A DNA stretch of 64,000 bases, taken from contig CAXATO010000003.1 of assembly GCA_963972255.1 (NCBI GenBank), forward strand, positions 186,001-250,000, in the 5' to 3' direction. Each line of letters begins with the position of its first letter. Within the stretch, counting starts at the first letter, position 1. Below the pieces are notes generated by a model. It was not told where the DNA came from. It saw only the letters and a list, made by a program, of their open reading frames with translations, and did not search any database. Position numbers and translations under genes: made by a program. Shown here piece by piece: positions 34,492 to 42,596 of this stretch. Source of the stretch: UBA1479 sp002706405 (GTDB taxonomy: Bacteria; Pseudomonadota; Alphaproteobacteria; Rhodospirillales; Casp-alpha2).

Positions 34492-35592
34492 TTGGCGGTA
34501 TATAAATTTGACCGCGTATCGGTGATGGTGTGCGAGGACAATTCCTTTGTCCGCCGCACGATTGAAGATGTCCTGCGACAATTCGGGTTTGAGCGCATCA
34601 CGCTTCTAAAGAACGGTCAGGAAGCGATCGAAAGCCTCAAGCTGCTGAAACAGGCGAAAAACCCGGGGCCGGACCTGATCATCGCCGACCTGGTCATGGC
34701 GCCGATCAACGGCCTTTTGCTGTGCCGCTGGTGCCGGTCGGCCAAGGAAACGCCGAATCGCATGGTCCCCTTCATCATGCTGTCAGGGGCGGCCGATCAG
34801 GATTACGTTAACTCGGCTCGCGATCTGGGGGCGACGGAGTTCCTCGCCAAGCCGTTTTCCGGAGAAACCATCTACAAGAAAATCCTGGAGGTCATCGACT
34901 TCCCGCGCCAGTTCGTCATGACCCAGAACTATTTCGGTCCCGACCGCCGGCGTAAGAAAGACCCGCCCCCCGATGACAACGAGCGGCGCGAGAAGACGGA
35001 AGCGGACTGCACCGTCGTCTATTCGGCGGAAAAGATGACCAAGCCGAAGACCGACAGCGACGTCTTTCTGTTCAAGCCGACCAACTACCTGCGGGAGAAA
35101 TGCGCCGGCGGCAAGCTCAACCCGCTCGAGCGCGGGGAGATGCCGACGGCGCTCATCGAACAGGCGGAAAAGAAGCTGGAGCGCGCGACCCTCGACTTCA
35201 CCAAATGGGCGCAGGATTACCTGGGTCGCCTGTCGGATCTGTGTACGCAGGCGCTGCTGGAACCCGGACGGCGCACCCAGCAATTCGTTGAAATCAATCA
35301 GGTCGCGCTTGAACTGCGCGGCCAGGGCGGCACCTTCGGGTATCCGCTGATTTCGATTTTCGGCAAGATGCTGTTCGATTCGACCCGTGACGGCTGCCGC
35401 GAAGACGATGCCCAGGTGGAAATCGTCAAGGCCCATGTTGACGCCATGCGGGCCGTGCTGCGCGAAAAGATTTCGGGCGACGGCGGCGAAATCGGCAAGG
35501 AGCTGATCAAGGCGCTCCGCGAAGGCATCGAAAAACAGGAAAAAGCCCGCAAGGCGGCCATTGAGGAAATGAAGCAGCAGGCCGGCGGCTGA
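34492..35592 (+). CDS. Response regulator with C-terminal Hpt-like domain lacking histidine
   Basis: A 366-residue protein. An N-terminal receiver domain (8-130) has the acidic pair Glu15/Asp16, phospho-acceptor Asp66 (LIIADLVM), a Ser in FIMLSG and Lys120 in FLAKPF. A charged linker contains YFGPDRRRKKDPP. The C-terminal part (about 215-340) resembles a histidine phosphotransfer helix bundle: residues 269-286 read NQVALELRGQGGTFGYPL, where the usual H-x-L-[KR]-G has leucine (273) instead of histidine. It starts with TTG after TAGGGGG. No sensor kinase is adjacent. The target and output are unknown. Confidence 0.85.
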   Translation: MAVYKFDRVSVMVCEDNSFVRRTIEDVLRQFGFERITLLKNGQEAIESLKLLKQAKNPGPDLIIADLVMAPINGLLLCRWCRSAKETPNRMVPFIMLSGAADQDYVNSARDLGATEFLAKPFSGETIYKKILEVIDFPRQFVMTQNYFGPDRRRKKDPPPDDNERREKTEADCTVVYSAEKMTKPKTDSDVFLFKPTNYLREKCAGGKLNPLERGEMPTALIEQAEKKLERATLDFTKWAQDYLGRLSDLCTQALLEPGRRTQQFVEINQVALELRGQGGTFGYPLISIFGKMLFDSTRDGCREDDAQVEIVKAHVDAMRAVLREKISGDGGEIGKELIKALREGIEKQEKARKAAIEEMKQQAGG

Positions 35593-35610
35593 CGCTGTGC
35601 CTGCCGTCCG

Positions 35611-36042
35611 TTAGCGCGGCGGCGAGGCGATGTGTCCGTCGGTTTCCGCCAGCAGGCGGATCGCGTCCTGGACCAGCGTTTCCGTAATTCGGAAGAGAGC
35701 GTCGGCGGCCCCGACCCATTCGCGTTTGCGGAAACGCTTTTCGTCCCAGTCGTCCAACTCCCGGGTGACGAGCAGCGGGTATATCTCGACCCGATAGACC
35801 CGTCCAAACTTGGAATAGAAGTATTCACCCAGGGGCTCGGTCCCCGTCTCCCCCAAGAGCCCCGCTTCTTCGAGCGCTTCCTTGGCCGCCGAGGCGGCGG
35901 GAGTCATGTTCGGCTCGACCGTGCCCTTGGGCACGATCCAGCGTCCCGTGTTGCGCGAGGTAATGAGCGCGAACTCCATCCCTGTTTCGGTCATCCGGTA
36001 GGGCACGACGCAGGATTGTTCGACGGGGCGCGGTCTCAGCAT
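35611..36042 (-). CDS. NUDIX hydrolase, DIPP-like
   Basis: A 143-residue Nudix fold enzyme expected to split nucleoside or inositol polyphosphates. The Nudix box is GTVEPNMTPAASAAKEALEEAGLL: the core EALEEAG is present, but the first glutamate of the consensus is a methionine and the REU arginine is a lysine, as in many diphosphoinositol-polyphosphate-like members. It begins with a proline- and valine-rich segment before VVPYR. It is the last gene of a minus-strand set after ybdK-like and N-formylglutamate amidohydrolase genes and converges on the response regulator gene. Confidence 0.87.
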   Translation of the reverse strand: MLRPRPVEQSCVVPYRMTETGMEFALITSRNTGRWIVPKGTVEPNMTPAASAAKEALEEAGLLGETGTEPLGEYFYSKFGRVYRVEIYPLLVTRELDDWDEKRFRKREWVGAADALFRITETLVQDAIRLLAETDGHIASPPR

Positions 36043-36045
36043 CGA

Positions 36046-37191
36046 TCAGGCTTCCGGCATCTGCGTGGTTTCGGTGATCAGGCGGTCGACCACGGCGACC
36101 AGGGCGGCCTCGTGGTCGGCGCCCGCGGCGCTGGCCTCGGCATGGGCTGCAAGCTGGCGGTGGGCGCCGGTGCCGCGCGCCTGGATGGTTTTCAGATGGG
36201 CGATCTCGGCCGTGCAGCCCAAGGCCTCGGCATCTTCGGCGATCAGACCGGTGATCTCGTCGAGCAGCGCGCCGAAGGGAATGACCGCACCCTTGCCGAA
36301 ATCGACCAGGCCTTCGTCCAGGCCATAGCGCTGGGCACGCCAGCGGTTCTCTTCCAGCAGCATGGGCGAATAGATGCGCCAGCGCTGATTCCGAAGCTTC
36401 AGGCGATACAGCATGCGCAGGAGACAGGCGAACAGGGCGGCGATGGTCAGCGCGTCCTCCATCAGGGGGCACACGTCGGTGATGCGCATTTCCAGGGTCT
36501 GGAAGCGCGCACTCGGGCGAACGTCCCACCACAGCTTGGTCGCATCCTCGATCAGGCCGGCCTGGACCAGAACGTCGACATGGCGTTGGTACTCGCTGAA
36601 CGACTGGAACTGATTGGGCACGCCCGTGCGCGGCATTTCGTCGAATACGCTGAGGCGATAGGACTTGAGCCCCGTATCCAACCCCCGCCAATAGGGGGAG
36701 GACGTCGACAGCGCCAGGAGATGCGGCAGGAAGTAGCTGATCTGGTTCAGAAGATCGATGCGCAGTTCGTCATCGTCGCCCAGGCCGACGTGAACATGCA
36801 TGCCGCAGATCATCAGCCGCCGCACCGGGGCCTGAATGTCGCGGGCGATCTCGTTGTAGCGCTCGCGGTCCGTATGGTGCTGGGATTCCCATAGCGAAAA
36901 CGGATGGGTCGATGCGGCGATCGGCGCCAGGCCGTAGTCGCCGGCGACCTCCGCGATGGTTGTGCGCAATTCCGCTAGTTCGGCCCGCGCCTCGCCGATG
37001 TCGCTGCAGACGTTCGTGCTGACCTCGATTTGCGACGACAGGAATTCATGGGCGACGCGGCCCTTCAGGCGTTTCTCGCAAGCCTCGAACAAACCCTCGG
37101 GGGCCTTTTCCGTGACCGCCCGTGTTTCCTTATCGACGAGAAGGTATTCCTCCTCGATGCCCAGGGTGAAGGGCGGGGCGGCATCCGCCAC
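36046..37191 (-). CDS. Carboxylate-amine ligase, YbdK/GCS2 family
   Basis: A 381-residue member of the glutamate-cysteine ligase 2 family. The N-terminal GIEEEYLLVD is the hallmark of the group. RVAHEFLSSQIEVSTNVC and the CGMHVHVGL metal-site block are also present. E. coli YbdK has weak glutamate-cysteine ligase activity; the true substrates are often unknown. The gene follows an N-formylglutamate amidohydrolase homologue by one base, a pairing seen in several alphaproteobacteria, which may mean both act on glutamate derivatives. Confidence 0.93.
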   Translation of the reverse strand: MADAAPPFTLGIEEEYLLVDKETRAVTEKAPEGLFEACEKRLKGRVAHEFLSSQIEVSTNVCSDIGEARAELAELRTTIAEVAGDYGLAPIAASTHPFSLWESQHHTDRERYNEIARDIQAPVRRLMICGMHVHVGLGDDDELRIDLLNQISYFLPHLLALSTSSPYWRGLDTGLKSYRLSVFDEMPRTGVPNQFQSFSEYQRHVDVLVQAGLIEDATKLWWDVRPSARFQTLEMRITDVCPLMEDALTIAALFACLLRMLYRLKLRNQRWRIYSPMLLEENRWRAQRYGLDEGLVDFGKGAVIPFGALLDEITGLIAEDAEALGCTAEIAHLKTIQARGTGAHRQLAAHAEASAAGADHEAALVAVVDRLITETTQMPEA

Positions 37192-37192
37192 C

Positions 37193-37999
37193 TCAGAAGT
37201 ACTCCACCTTGAACAGGTCGTCGTCGCGGAGAATTTCCGTCAGCGCTTCGGTGAGAATTTCGCCCCAGCGGCGGATGCCGGCCTCGTCCGCGACCTGATC
37301 CTGGTTGATTTCCAGGACGCAGTTGGCGAGCCCGCAGGCCCCGGCATGGGCGTCGATGGTGTAGGCCACGTCCTTGCCCGAATAGGGCAGGTTGTCGCCG
37401 ACGTCGAGGCCGCGGTCGTGCAGCGCCTTGATCAGCGGGCGGGCGAGGCGCGCGTCGTGATTCCACAGCACGCCCACGTCCCAGGGCCGGGGGCTGCCGC
37501 CGAACCGGGGGGAAAAGCTGTGCACGGCAAACAGCACCGGCGGCCGCCGGTGCAGCCAGACATCGGTCATCGTGCGGCGAAGCAACTGGTGGTAGGGCTC
37601 GAACAGGGCGTCCAGGCGCGTCGTCACCTGGGCCGGGGTCAGCCCTTGATTGCCGGGGATCAGGGTTTCGTCGGAAACCTCCGGCATGCTCGTCGGATGG
37701 CCCGGCGGGCGGTTCAGATCGACCACCAGGCGCGAATATCCCGCCACGACGGCGGTCGCGTCCAGGGTTTCCGCCAGGATGCGCGTAACGCCTTCGGCGC
37801 CGATGTCATAGGCGATATGACGGTCGAAATGCGCGGCGTTCAGGCCCAGGTCGTTGAGGGCCCGGGGAACTCGGCGGCTGGCATGATCGCAGGACAGAAC
37901 CAAGCCGGAGCCGGCGCCGGGGTTGAGGCGCACGGCGGCGGGCGGTTCGTCGGCGGCCAGCAGCGGCGGGGCCGCATCCATCAATAAAGTGTCGTCCAT
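37193..37999 (-). CDS. N-formylglutamate amidohydrolase family protein
   Basis: A 268-residue zinc hydrolase of the FGase family, which removes formyl or acyl groups from glutamate-type compounds. The blocks LSCDHASRRVPRALNDLGL and DLNRPPGHPTSMPE carry the expected metal and substrate residues, and AVHSFSPRFGG follows. The start at 37999 (MDDTLLMD) is preferred; the upstream in-frame region has no protein-like features. It is not near histidine degradation genes, so a role other than the hut pathway is likely, shared with the adjoining YbdK-type ligase. Confidence 0.9.
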   Translation of the reverse strand: MDDTLLMDAAPPLLAADEPPAAVRLNPGAGSGLVLSCDHASRRVPRALNDLGLNAAHFDRHIAYDIGAEGVTRILAETLDATAVVAGYSRLVVDLNRPPGHPTSMPEVSDETLIPGNQGLTPAQVTTRLDALFEPYHQLLRRTMTDVWLHRRPPVLFAVHSFSPRFGGSPRPWDVGVLWNHDARLARPLIKALHDRGLDVGDNLPYSGKDVAYTIDAHAGACGLANCVLEINQDQVADEAGIRRWGEILTEALTEILRDDDLFKVEYF

Positions 38000-38127
38000 A
38001 CGCCTAATATAGCGTGCCGCCCCGGCAGGGGGAGTCTCTAATCCGGCATGTCCGGCATCCCTGGACAGGCCGGGCCGCCCCGGCAATAGTGCCGGCATTC
38101 TGCCCGAGACCGCGAAGGAAACCCCGC

Positions 38128-39039
38128 GTGACCGATTCCCGGCAAGTTCTCCAACCCCATGCTGGCTGGATCCTGGCGGCGCTTATCATCGGTGCCCTGT
38201 TCGCCGGCGCCTCGACCCTGTTCGTGCGCCTGAATGATCTGGGGCCCATTTCCTCGGCCTTCTACCGCGCCTTTCTGGCTCTGCCGATACTGTGGGTGGC
38301 CATGCGCTGGGAAACCCGGGCTGCCGCTGTTGCGCCGCCGCGCGTCCTGAGGATTCGCGATTACGGTCTGCTGATGCTGGCCGGGCTGTTTTTCGCGGGC
38401 GATCTGTTTTTCTGGCATTTGGCGATCATGAACACGGCGGTCGCCAACGCGACCCTGTTGGCGACCTTGTCGCCGGTTTATGTCACCGCGATCCTGTTCG
38501 TGATGTTTGGTGAACGGGTCCGGCCCCTGTTCCTGGGTGGCACGGCCCTGGCCGTGGCGGGGGCGGCATTGTTGATGGGCGACAGCTTCGCGTTCCGCCC
38601 GGACCGTCTGCTGGGCGACGTTTACGGCCTGATCACCGGCCTGTTCCTGGCCGGTTACATGGTGACCGTGGGGCGGCTCAGGCGCACGGCCGGGATCGGC
38701 ACGGGCACACTGATGTTCTGGTCGACCCTGGCCACGGCGGCGGCGCTGTTGCCGCTGGCCCTGGTGCTGGAAGACCGCCTGCTCGCCGGCACCTTGTTCG
38801 GCTGGGCCATGCTGGCGGCCCTGGCGCTGGTCAGCCATGTTGCGGGGCAAGGTCTGGTCGCCATGGCCATGGCGCATCTGCCGACGGCCTTCGCTTCCGT
38901 CGGCCTGATCATGGAGGTTGTTGCCGCCGCCGTGCTCGGCTGGATGTTCCTGAATGAGCCGCTGGCGCCCCTGCAATGGCTGGGGGCAGCGGTGGTGGTT
39001 GCCGGGGTTGTCGTCGCCCGGGGCGGCAGCCGCAACTGA
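38128..39039 (+). CDS. DMT superfamily transporter with two EamA domains
   Basis: A 303-residue inner-membrane protein with ten predicted helices in two EamA repeats (about 17-145 and 160-295). It opens with AGWILAALIIGALFAGASTLFVRL and the second half ends with FLNEPLAPLQWLGAAVVVAGVVVARGG, both typical. AAGGA lies eight bases before the GTG at 38128, which is preferred to the longer open frame. It is divergent from the amidohydrolase gene. The substrate is likely a metabolite or amino acid but is unknown. Confidence 0.9.
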   Translation: MTDSRQVLQPHAGWILAALIIGALFAGASTLFVRLNDLGPISSAFYRAFLALPILWVAMRWETRAAAVAPPRVLRIRDYGLLMLAGLFFAGDLFFWHLAIMNTAVANATLLATLSPVYVTAILFVMFGERVRPLFLGGTALAVAGAALLMGDSFAFRPDRLLGDVYGLITGLFLAGYMVTVGRLRRTAGIGTGTLMFWSTLATAAALLPLALVLEDRLLAGTLFGWAMLAALALVSHVAGQGLVAMAMAHLPTAFASVGLIMEVVAAAVLGWMFLNEPLAPLQWLGAAVVVAGVVVARGGSRN

Positions 39040-39099
39040 CGGTGCCCTTGACGGTCCCCGGGGGCGATGTGCGAGAAAGGGGGCCCAGGAGACAAAGCC

Positions 39100-39345
39100 G
39101 TGACCGACGCCCCCATCGATAAAGCCCTATTGGAACAGTTGATCTGTTCCCCCTGCATCAGCGTCTGCGTGGTCGATGAACCCACCGGCTTCTGCAAGGG
39201 CTGCTGGCGGACCGTCGACGAGATCGCCGAATGGCCCCGGATGATGCGCCATCAGCGCCTGGAAATTCTCGCGCGACTGGCCGAACGGCGCGGCGCCACA
39301 TCCCTGACCGACCGCGGCCAAGGACCGATGCTGGCGGCGGACTGA
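39100..39345 (+). CDS. DUF1289 family small cysteine-rich protein
   Basis: An 81-residue protein with the DUF1289 pattern: CSPCISVCVVDEPTGFCKGCWRTVDEIAEW, giving five cysteines close together, then a helical tail ending in RRGA. It probably binds zinc or an iron-sulfur centre; the role is unknown. AGGAGA seven bases upstream supports the GTG at 39100; an ATG at 39067 in the same frame is less well placed. It follows the DMT transporter by 60 bases and may share its transcript. Confidence 0.88.
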   Translation: MTDAPIDKALLEQLICSPCISVCVVDEPTGFCKGCWRTVDEIAEWPRMMRHQRLEILARLAERRGATSLTDRGQGPMLAAD

Positions 39346-39427
39346 TTCGCCGAACTGGGTCGTCGGCCGTGTGCCAGTTTCACGCAAATCGTCGTCGCGA
39401 ACCGGCTGGTTCGCTCGGGATTTGCGG

Positions 39428-39847
39428 CTACCAGACTCCCGTATTCTCCATGGAGGCCCAGGGTTCAGCCGGGGCCAGAGCCTCGCCTTCCTGCAGCAGT
39501 TCGATGGAAATGCCGTCCGGGGAGCGGACGAAGGCCATGCGGCCGTCGCGCGGCGGACGGTTGATGGTCACGCCGCCGTCCTGCAGGCGTTGGCAGGTCT
39601 CGTAGATGTTCTTCACGTTGAAGGCGAGATGGCCGAAATTGCGGCCGCCCGTGTATTCTTCCGGATCGTAGTTGTAGGTCAGCTCGATCTGGGATTCGGG
39701 GTTTTCATCGGCGGCGACGAAGATCAGCATATAGCCGTGTTCGGGGCGGTCCGACCGACGTACTTCCTTGAGACCCAGGAGATCGCAGTAAAAATGCAAG
39801 CTGGCGTCGACGTCGGATATCCGCACCATTGTATGCAGGTATTTCAT
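39428..39847 (-). CDS. gloA: Lactoylglutathione lyase (glyoxalase I)
   Basis: A 139-residue vicinal-oxygen-chelate enzyme that turns the methylglyoxal-glutathione adduct into lactoylglutathione. Metal ligands are seen as His6 in KYLHTMVRI, Glu in SQIELTYNY, His in FGHLAFNV and Glu in SIELLQEGE. The start at 39847 matches other family members; the frame runs upstream for 72 codons of non-protein-like sequence. A short C-terminal tail after QEGE is slightly longer than in E. coli GloA. It is transcribed away from the MFS gene. Confidence 0.94.
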   Translation of the reverse strand: MKYLHTMVRISDVDASLHFYCDLLGLKEVRRSDRPEHGYMLIFVAADENPESQIELTYNYDPEEYTGGRNFGHLAFNVKNIYETCQRLQDGGVTINRPPRDGRMAFVRSPDGISIELLQEGEALAPAEPWASMENTGVW

Positions 39848-39926
39848 TCTCTTGATTCTCCCTGATGATCCTGGCGGTGTAGAGTTGGTGTAACAGACTT
39901 TTCCGCCCCGATCCAAGGGGCCGTCC

Positions 39927-41216
39927 ATGCCCTCGCCCCTGGAGTGTACCGCCGTGCCCAGCCCCTTGCGTTCCGTTCCTGCTTTCGTGCCCTGGCTTGT
40001 CTGGGGTCTGGGCGCGGCTTTGTTCGGCTGGGGTTGGTTCCAGCGTGTCGCCCCCGGCGTCATGGTCGATACCTTGATGCGGGAATTCTCCGTCGGCGGG
40101 GCCGTGCTGGGAAATCTGTCGGCCGTCTATTTCTATACCTATGCCATCAGCCAGGTCCCGGCCGGACTGATCGTGGATGCCTATGGCTCACGCCGCATCA
40201 TGGTCCTGTCGGCCTTGCTCTGCGTGGTGGGCGGGCTGGTGTTCGCGCAGGCGGACGGCATCGTTTCCGCCTATGTCGGGCGCATCCTGATCGGCCTTGC
40301 CGCCGGGCCGACCTTTGTCGTCGCCCTCAATCTGGCCGCCGTGTGGTGCCCGCGCGATCGCTTGGCGCTGCTTAGCGGCCTGCTGATGTCAGTCGGTGTG
40401 CTGGGGGCGCTGGTGGGCCAGGTGCCGCTGGCCTGGGGGGTCGAAATCTTTGGCTGGCGGGCGTCGATGTACACGGCGACCCTGGTCGTGCTGGTGCTGT
40501 GCGTCGCCACTTGGGTCGTCCTGAGGCTGCCGCGGCCAAAGCCGAGGGCCGCCGCCCCGGCGGGATTGAAGGCGAGCTTCGCTTCCGTGTTGAAACGCTG
40601 GGACACCTGGTACCTGACCTTGGGCGGCACCAGCACCATGGCGATCATGCTGACCTTCAGCGGCCTGTGGGCCGTACCCTGGCTGACGCAGGTCCATGGC
40701 TTCACGCGGGCCGACGCGGCCTTGCTGATTTCCGTCAACGCCATCGGCTGGGGGATCGGGGCGCCGGTGCTCGGTTGGCTGTCCGACCGGCTGAACCGGC
40801 GCAAGCTGCCGTTCCTCGGCGGCGTGCTGTTGTCCGTAACGTCCTTTGCGGCGCTGATCCATCTGCCGGACCTGTCGCCGGCGGCGATCTATACGCTGCT
40901 GTTTCTTCAGGGACTGGGGACGGGCGGTATCATGTTGATCTTCGTCGCCACCCACGACCGCTTCGCCGGCGGCCAGGAAGGTGTGTCCGTCGGCATCGTC
41001 AATTCGGGAATCATGATCGGTGCCGCGACGATGCAGCCCCTGGTCGGCTGGGTGCTCGACCGCAATTGGCAGGGCGTGATGGTTGAAGGTGCTCGGGTGT
41101 ATGACGGCGCGGCCTATCAGCAGGGTTTTGATCTGCTGATCGCCTGCGGGCTGGTGGCCGTGGTGGTGGGAGTCCTGATGCCGGAGACGGCGAAGGCCCG
41201 CGACGGCGCAGGTTAG
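39927..41216 (+). CDS. Major facilitator superfamily transporter
   Basis: A 429-residue permease with twelve membrane helices. The loop between helices 2 and 3 has the MFS pattern PAGLIVDAYGSRRIM, and the second half has the matching LGWLSDRLNRRKLPFLGG. It may begin at the ATG at 39927 or at a GTG at 39954, the latter closer to the first helix. The family group looks like the anion/organophosphate or sugar acid type, but the substrate is unknown. It is divergent from gloA and converges on the sulfur permease gene. Confidence 0.88.
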   Translation: MPSPLECTAVPSPLRSVPAFVPWLVWGLGAALFGWGWFQRVAPGVMVDTLMREFSVGGAVLGNLSAVYFYTYAISQVPAGLIVDAYGSRRIMVLSALLCVVGGLVFAQADGIVSAYVGRILIGLAAGPTFVVALNLAAVWCPRDRLALLSGLLMSVGVLGALVGQVPLAWGVEIFGWRASMYTATLVVLVLCVATWVVLRLPRPKPRAAAPAGLKASFASVLKRWDTWYLTLGGTSTMAIMLTFSGLWAVPWLTQVHGFTRADAALLISVNAIGWGIGAPVLGWLSDRLNRRKLPFLGGVLLSVTSFAALIHLPDLSPAAIYTLLFLQGLGTGGIMLIFVATHDRFAGGQEGVSVGIVNSGIMIGAATMQPLVGWVLDRNWQGVMVEGARVYDGAAYQQGFDLLIACGLVAVVVGVLMPETAKARDGAG

Positions 41217-41241
41217 GCCGGAAGGGCGGGGCAGGGACTGC

Positions 41242-42327
41242 CTACTCGGCGGGCACGATCTTGGGGGCGCGGCCGCCCACGATGCGGGTCTTCACGTGAT
41301 GGCCGACGGCCCCGCCGGTGACGATGGCGGCCAGGGCGATCAGGCTGCCGAGGGACAGAGTGCTCATCCCGGACAGGCCGGCGCCAATGGTGCAGCCCAG
41401 CGCCAGGACGCCGCCGAAGCCCATCATCGCTCCACCCAGGACGTAACGGGCCATATGGCCGGGAGAATCGAAGCCCTCGGCCTTCAGGCTGCGGGTCGCT
41501 GCCGCCCAGGCGAAGGACCCGGCCAGGGTGCCGGCGATGGCGGTGATGCCGAAATCCGCGGCCGTGCCCGTATAGGTCATCAGGAACTGCAATGCGTTGC
41601 CCATGGGGGCGGTGAAGGTCAGGCTGACCGGGCGCGTCGGCTCAAACTCGTCGAAACCGAGAACGCCGGAGACATACCAGGACGCCGGGATCAGCAGGCC
41701 GACGACGAGACCGGCGGCAATGCCGCCCATCGCGCCTGGCTGGCGGCGCAGGCGGAACGCGGCAACCGCGCCCGCGGCCATCAGGACACCGGCAATGACC
41801 AGGGCCGTCGTGCCGGCCCCTTGCGGGCCCGAAATCAACTGCGGCAGGGCCTGCGGCGTGTCGCCCAGGCTGAGCGTGCCGGCCCCTTCGATCCAGGTGC
41901 GGGGCAGGGCCAGAATGCCGCGCAGCGTCGCATAGGCCGTCAGCCCCAAAACCGTGATGACGACCCAGGCCCGCAGGTTGCCGCCCGCCGCCAGAACCAG
42001 GTGACGGCCGCCGCAGCCGCGGGTGATGACCATGCCGAAACCGAACAGCAGGCCGCCGACGATCAGCGACAGCCACATCACGGAGGTGCCGAGATAGATG
42101 TTGCCTTTCAGGTCGATGATGCCGAAGTGGGCCAGAACCTGGGTGCTCAGGACGGCCAGCGGCAGGGCGATGGCCCAGGCGGCGGCCTGGCGCGCCGGGC
42201 GGCGATCAATGACCTCGATCACGGCCGAGCGCAGGCAGAAGCCGGAGGCCCGCGCCACGGTGCCGTAGATGAAGCCGACGACGAGGGCGCCGGCGAGAAG
42301 AAGAAATTTGGGGTCGAGCGAGTCCAT
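41242..42327 (-). CDS. YeeE/YedE family sulfur-compound permease (TsuA-like)
   Basis: A 361-residue membrane protein of the YeeE/YedE (sulphur transport) family. Both halves carry the conserved cysteine-glycine motifs: ITRGCGGRHLVLAAGGNLRAW in the first and ALGCTIGAGLSGMSTLSLGSL in the second. A third block FIYGTVARASGFCLRSAV lies at the N-terminus. E. coli TsuA (YeeE) takes up thiosulfate through such cysteines, so thiosulfate or a related sulfur compound is the likely substrate. Its start faces an AT-rich operator-like region near the sox island. No TusA-like gene is attached. Confidence 0.9.
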   Translation of the reverse strand: MDSLDPKFLLLAGALVVGFIYGTVARASGFCLRSAVIEVIDRRPARQAAAWAIALPLAVLSTQVLAHFGIIDLKGNIYLGTSVMWLSLIVGGLLFGFGMVITRGCGGRHLVLAAGGNLRAWVVITVLGLTAYATLRGILALPRTWIEGAGTLSLGDTPQALPQLISGPQGAGTTALVIAGVLMAAGAVAAFRLRRQPGAMGGIAAGLVVGLLIPASWYVSGVLGFDEFEPTRPVSLTFTAPMGNALQFLMTYTGTAADFGITAIAGTLAGSFAWAAATRSLKAEGFDSPGHMARYVLGGAMMGFGGVLALGCTIGAGLSGMSTLSLGSLIALAAIVTGGAVGHHVKTRIVGGRAPKIVPAE

Positions 42328-42430
42328 GTCGTGCCGTTCCTGCGTGGTCCCGGGCCTGAATGGTCGCGGGATTGTGGCCTCTTGGCCGTCTGGTCCCTGT
42401 ATTTAAACAGCGTTTAAGGGGGAATCAACA

Positions 42431-42472
42431 GTTATATTCACAAATTTATATGTGAAATAATCATATTTCACA
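42431..42472. promoter_or_regulatory. Double inverted repeat, candidate SoxR-type operator
   Basis: Three half-sites alternate in direction: TTCACA (42437-42442), TGTGAAAT (42451-42458) and ATTTCACA (42465-42472). The first pair has an 8-base A/T spacer and the second pair is a perfect 8-bp inverted repeat with a 6-base spacer. The first pair, ATATTCA to TGTGAA, matches the soxC site closely. It lies 103 bases before the TsuA-like start and 124 bases before the spermidine-synthase-like start, so it could control both. Confidence 0.65.
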
Positions 42473-42596
42473 CTTATTGTGTACAATAGCCGGATTGCGT
42501 TGGCCCCGGGAATCCGGGGTTTTCCCAGGGGCGCTTCGTGGTACAACCGCCATTCGCCGGATTTTCAGGTTCGGCAGGCCGATCCAGGGAACGCAG

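Noticed and set aside
42451..42472. CRP/FNR-type box
   Set aside because: TGTGA and TCACA arms are present, but their spacing (12 bases) does not fit the 6-base spacing of CRP sites, and no TTGAT-N4-ATCAA is present. The SoxR-type motif explains it better.
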